Origin: Pseudobdellovibrio sp.
GTDB lineage: Bacteria; Bdellovibrionota; Bdellovibrionia; Bdellovibrionales; Bdellovibrionaceae
DNA: 14,422 nt
Direction of reading: 5' to 3'
Assembly (NCBI GenBank): GCA_025449725.1
Contig: JANWIU010000142.1
Coordinates: 1 to 14,422, forward strand
This document shows, one piece after another, positions 13,452 to 14,422 of this stretch (position 1 is its first letter; each line of letters starts with the position of its first letter). The position numbers and the translations under genes were made by a program. The notes below the pieces were generated by a model. It was given only the letters and a program-made list of their open reading frames with translations. It had not been told where the DNA came from and searched no databases.

Positions 13452-13925
13452 TTAATGTAGCAGCTGTGTAGACACCGGATTGATAGAGTCATCGATTTCT
13501 TGTTGGGTGGCCTCACGCGCATCCAGAGCTTCTATTTCAAAAATTAAGTCTTGGCCTGCTAATGGATGGTTTCCATCGAGACTGACTAATTCCGAGTGAA
13601 GTTCCAGCACCACATAAGTGCGTTCTACACCGGTCTTGCTGACGATGCAGATTGATTGGCCCTGCCTGAGGAGGCGTGGCAGCTTTCGGCGCGGAAACAA
13701 TATAACTTTTTTAGGATCATAAAGTCCGTAGGCTTCTTCCGCTGAAACGGTAATGAGTCGCTTTTCGCCCTTTTTTAAATTTTGTAAATTTTTATTAAGG
13801 CCTGAAAGAACTCCGGTCGGAATACGGTCGCTGATCGTTAGTACTTCGCGATTAAAAGTAGAGCTTATAAAACGTCCGGCTTTATTTTTAACAATACAGT
13901 TGAACGAGATGATTTGTGCACTCAT
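13452..13925 (-). CDS. SlyD-like FKBP-type peptidyl-prolyl isomerase
   Basis: 157 residues, starting at an ATG with AGGAG six bases upstream. The order matches the SlyD family. An FKBP half (TGVLSGLNKNLQNLKKGEKR, then VSAEEAYGLYDP at 60-71) is followed by an insert-in-flap chaperone domain (about 75-118), then the closing FKBP strand DGNHPLAGQDL (117-127) and EALDAREATQQE. SlyD-type proteins catalyse prolyl isomerisation and act as folding chaperones in the cytoplasm. Two features are unusual. The His/Cys-rich metal-binding tail of enterobacterial SlyD is absent. The segment before TGVLSGL (LTISDRIP) lacks the usual LHGHG-type residues of the active pocket, so isomerase activity may be low. 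The upstream gap is nearly filled by the RRM gene terminator, so its transcription may depend on read-through. Confidence 0.88.
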   Translation of the reverse strand: MSAQIISFNCIVKNKAGRFISSTFNREVLTISDRIPTGVLSGLNKNLQNLKKGEKRLITVSAEEAYGLYDPKKVILFPRRKLPRLLRQGQSICIVSKTGVERTYVVLELHSELVSLDGNHPLAGQDLIFEIEALDAREATQQEIDDSINPVSTQLLH

Positions 13926-13944
13926 GTTTCTCCTGTCTTAAGAA

Positions 13945-13973
13945 ATAAAAAGACCGGTCTTTGCGGACCGGCC
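13945..13973 (-). terminator. Strong terminator after the RRM gene, abutting the next ribosome site
   Basis: On the minus strand GGCCGGTC and GACCGGTC form an 8-bp GC-rich stem (one G-U pair) around a 6-base loop, followed by TTTTTATTT. It lies 26 bases past the RRM stop and ends about 10 bases before the ribosome site of the SlyD-like gene. The plus-strand side also has CTTTTAATTT, so it may work in both directions. Confidence 0.88.
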
Positions 13974-13999
13974 TCTTTTAATTTGTGATCAGATATAAA

Positions 14000-14272
14000 T
14001 TAGTAGCGGCTGTTAGTGCGCGGAGCTTGTGGCTTCGCTTCGCTAACGTTGATAGCGCGGCCATCCATTTGCGAACCGTTTAATTTATCAATTGAAGTCG
14101 AAGCTTCAGTGCTTGAAGCCATTTCAACAAAGGCAAAACCTTTGCTACGGCCTGAATCACGGTCTGTAATAATTTTTGCAGATTCAACAGTACCAAACTG
14201 TGAAAACGCATCTACTAAAACTTGATCTGTTGTTGTGTAAGAAAGATTTCCTACATATATTTTTTTACTCAT
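14000..14272 (-). CDS. RRM-domain RNA-binding protein
   Basis: 90 residues, starting at an ATG with a perfect AGGAGG five bases upstream (TAGGAGGTTTTATG), which predicts high translation. The protein is one RNA recognition motif: RNP2 IYVGNL at 5-10, the helix DQVLVDAFSQFG, TDRDSGRSKGFAFVEM with RNP1 KGFAFV at 44-49, then LNGSQMDGRAINVSEAKP. A short basic tail (RTNSRY) ends it. Small single-RRM proteins of this type bind single-stranded RNA and in several bacterial groups are cold- or stress-responsive; a role as RNA chaperone is the usual suggestion, not shown here. It has its own candidate promoter and a strong terminator, so it is probably expressed as a single gene at high level. Confidence 0.95.
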   Translation of the reverse strand: MSKKIYVGNLSYTTTDQVLVDAFSQFGTVESAKIITDRDSGRSKGFAFVEMASSTEASTSIDKLNGSQMDGRAINVSEAKPQAPRTNSRY

Positions 14273-14323
14273 AAAACCTCCTAAGGCTTGAGCGCTAACT
14301 GGAGGAATATGAACGACATGTGC

Positions 14324-14332
14324 ATTTTACCA
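14324..14332 (-). promoter_or_regulatory. Candidate extended -10 promoter of the RRM gene
   Basis: The minus strand reads TGGTAAAAT: a TGn extension directly before TAAAAT, 5 of 6 to the TATAAT consensus. No TTGACA-like -35 is visible at 16-18 bases, which is typical for extended -10 promoters. The predicted leader is about 45 bases and contains the strong AGGAGG site. The remaining sequence to 14422 shows no gene I can support. Confidence 0.4.
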
Positions 14333-14422
14333 AGAGTGAGCTAAGAACTGAGATGATCATATCACGGTGACGTGTCTTCACCTCCGAATGTATTTGGGCT
14401 TGGTCCTGAAAGGGCTGTTAAC

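Noticed and set aside
14311..14346. An 11-codon plus-strand ORF after GGAGG upstream of the RRM gene.
   Set aside because: The spacing to ATG is only 3 bases, the peptide is tiny, and the stretch overlaps the probable RRM leader and promoter.
14340..14422. Possible C-terminal tail of an upstream minus-strand gene (a frame ending in GGEDTSP, or a second ending in KYIRR) or the start of a plus-strand gene.
   Set aside because: Several short frames are open at the window edge and none has a recognisable sequence; the next stretch of sequence is needed.

Overview
The window looks like the chromosome of a Bdellovibrio-type bacterium (Bdellovibrionota). The reasons are moderate-to-low GC, three lipoproteins sharing the unusual lipobox FQNCG, abundant multidomain histidine-kinase signalling, and secreted hydrolase and adhesin-like proteins. 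This placement is inferred from protein style, not from a marker gene. I see no rRNA, tRNA, insertion sequence, prophage or CRISPR array. Gene density is high and no gene-free stretch exceeds 300 bases.

Layout. (1) 1-2903, minus strand: two tandem von Willebrand A (vWA) lipoprotein genes overlapping by ATGA. The second runs off the left edge. The first also carries calcium-binding loops of thrombospondin type 3 style. (2) 3165-4813, plus strand: a PhnB/VOC-fold protein followed by a strong terminator, then a secreted protein of the zinc-dependent phospholipase C / S1-P1 nuclease fold. (3) 4821-12824, minus strand: a run of five genes. In transcription order they are a DUF6328 membrane protein, a soluble histidine kinase with an RsbRD-like N-terminus, a lipoprotein with two thrombospondin type 1-like repeats, a stand-alone receiver protein, and a 1391-residue CheB-CheR-PAS-PAS-kinase-receiver fusion. 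(4) 12995-14272, minus strand: three small housekeeping-type genes, namely a DUF454 membrane protein, a SlyD-like FKBP prolyl isomerase and an RRM RNA-binding protein, with hairpin terminators after the last two.

How the genes may work together. Region 3 is the most distinctive part: two kinases, one free receiver and one fused receiver lie together with a surface lipoprotein and a membrane protein. A plausible reading is a phosphorelay in which the soluble kinase and the giant CheB/CheR hybrid share the small receiver. No chemoreceptor or CheA gene is visible, so the substrate of the methylation domains is not in the window. The vWA and thrombospondin-like lipoproteins suggest cell-surface adhesion or protein-protein contact, and the phospholipase/nuclease-fold protein suggests attack on foreign macromolecules. 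I did not find a wholly new system that the sequence alone proves. The best leads are the signalling cluster, the non-canonical lipobox, a homopolymer plus tandem repeat at the start of the giant hybrid gene, paired operator-like repeats, and a terminator that leaves the SlyD-like gene without room for its own promoter.
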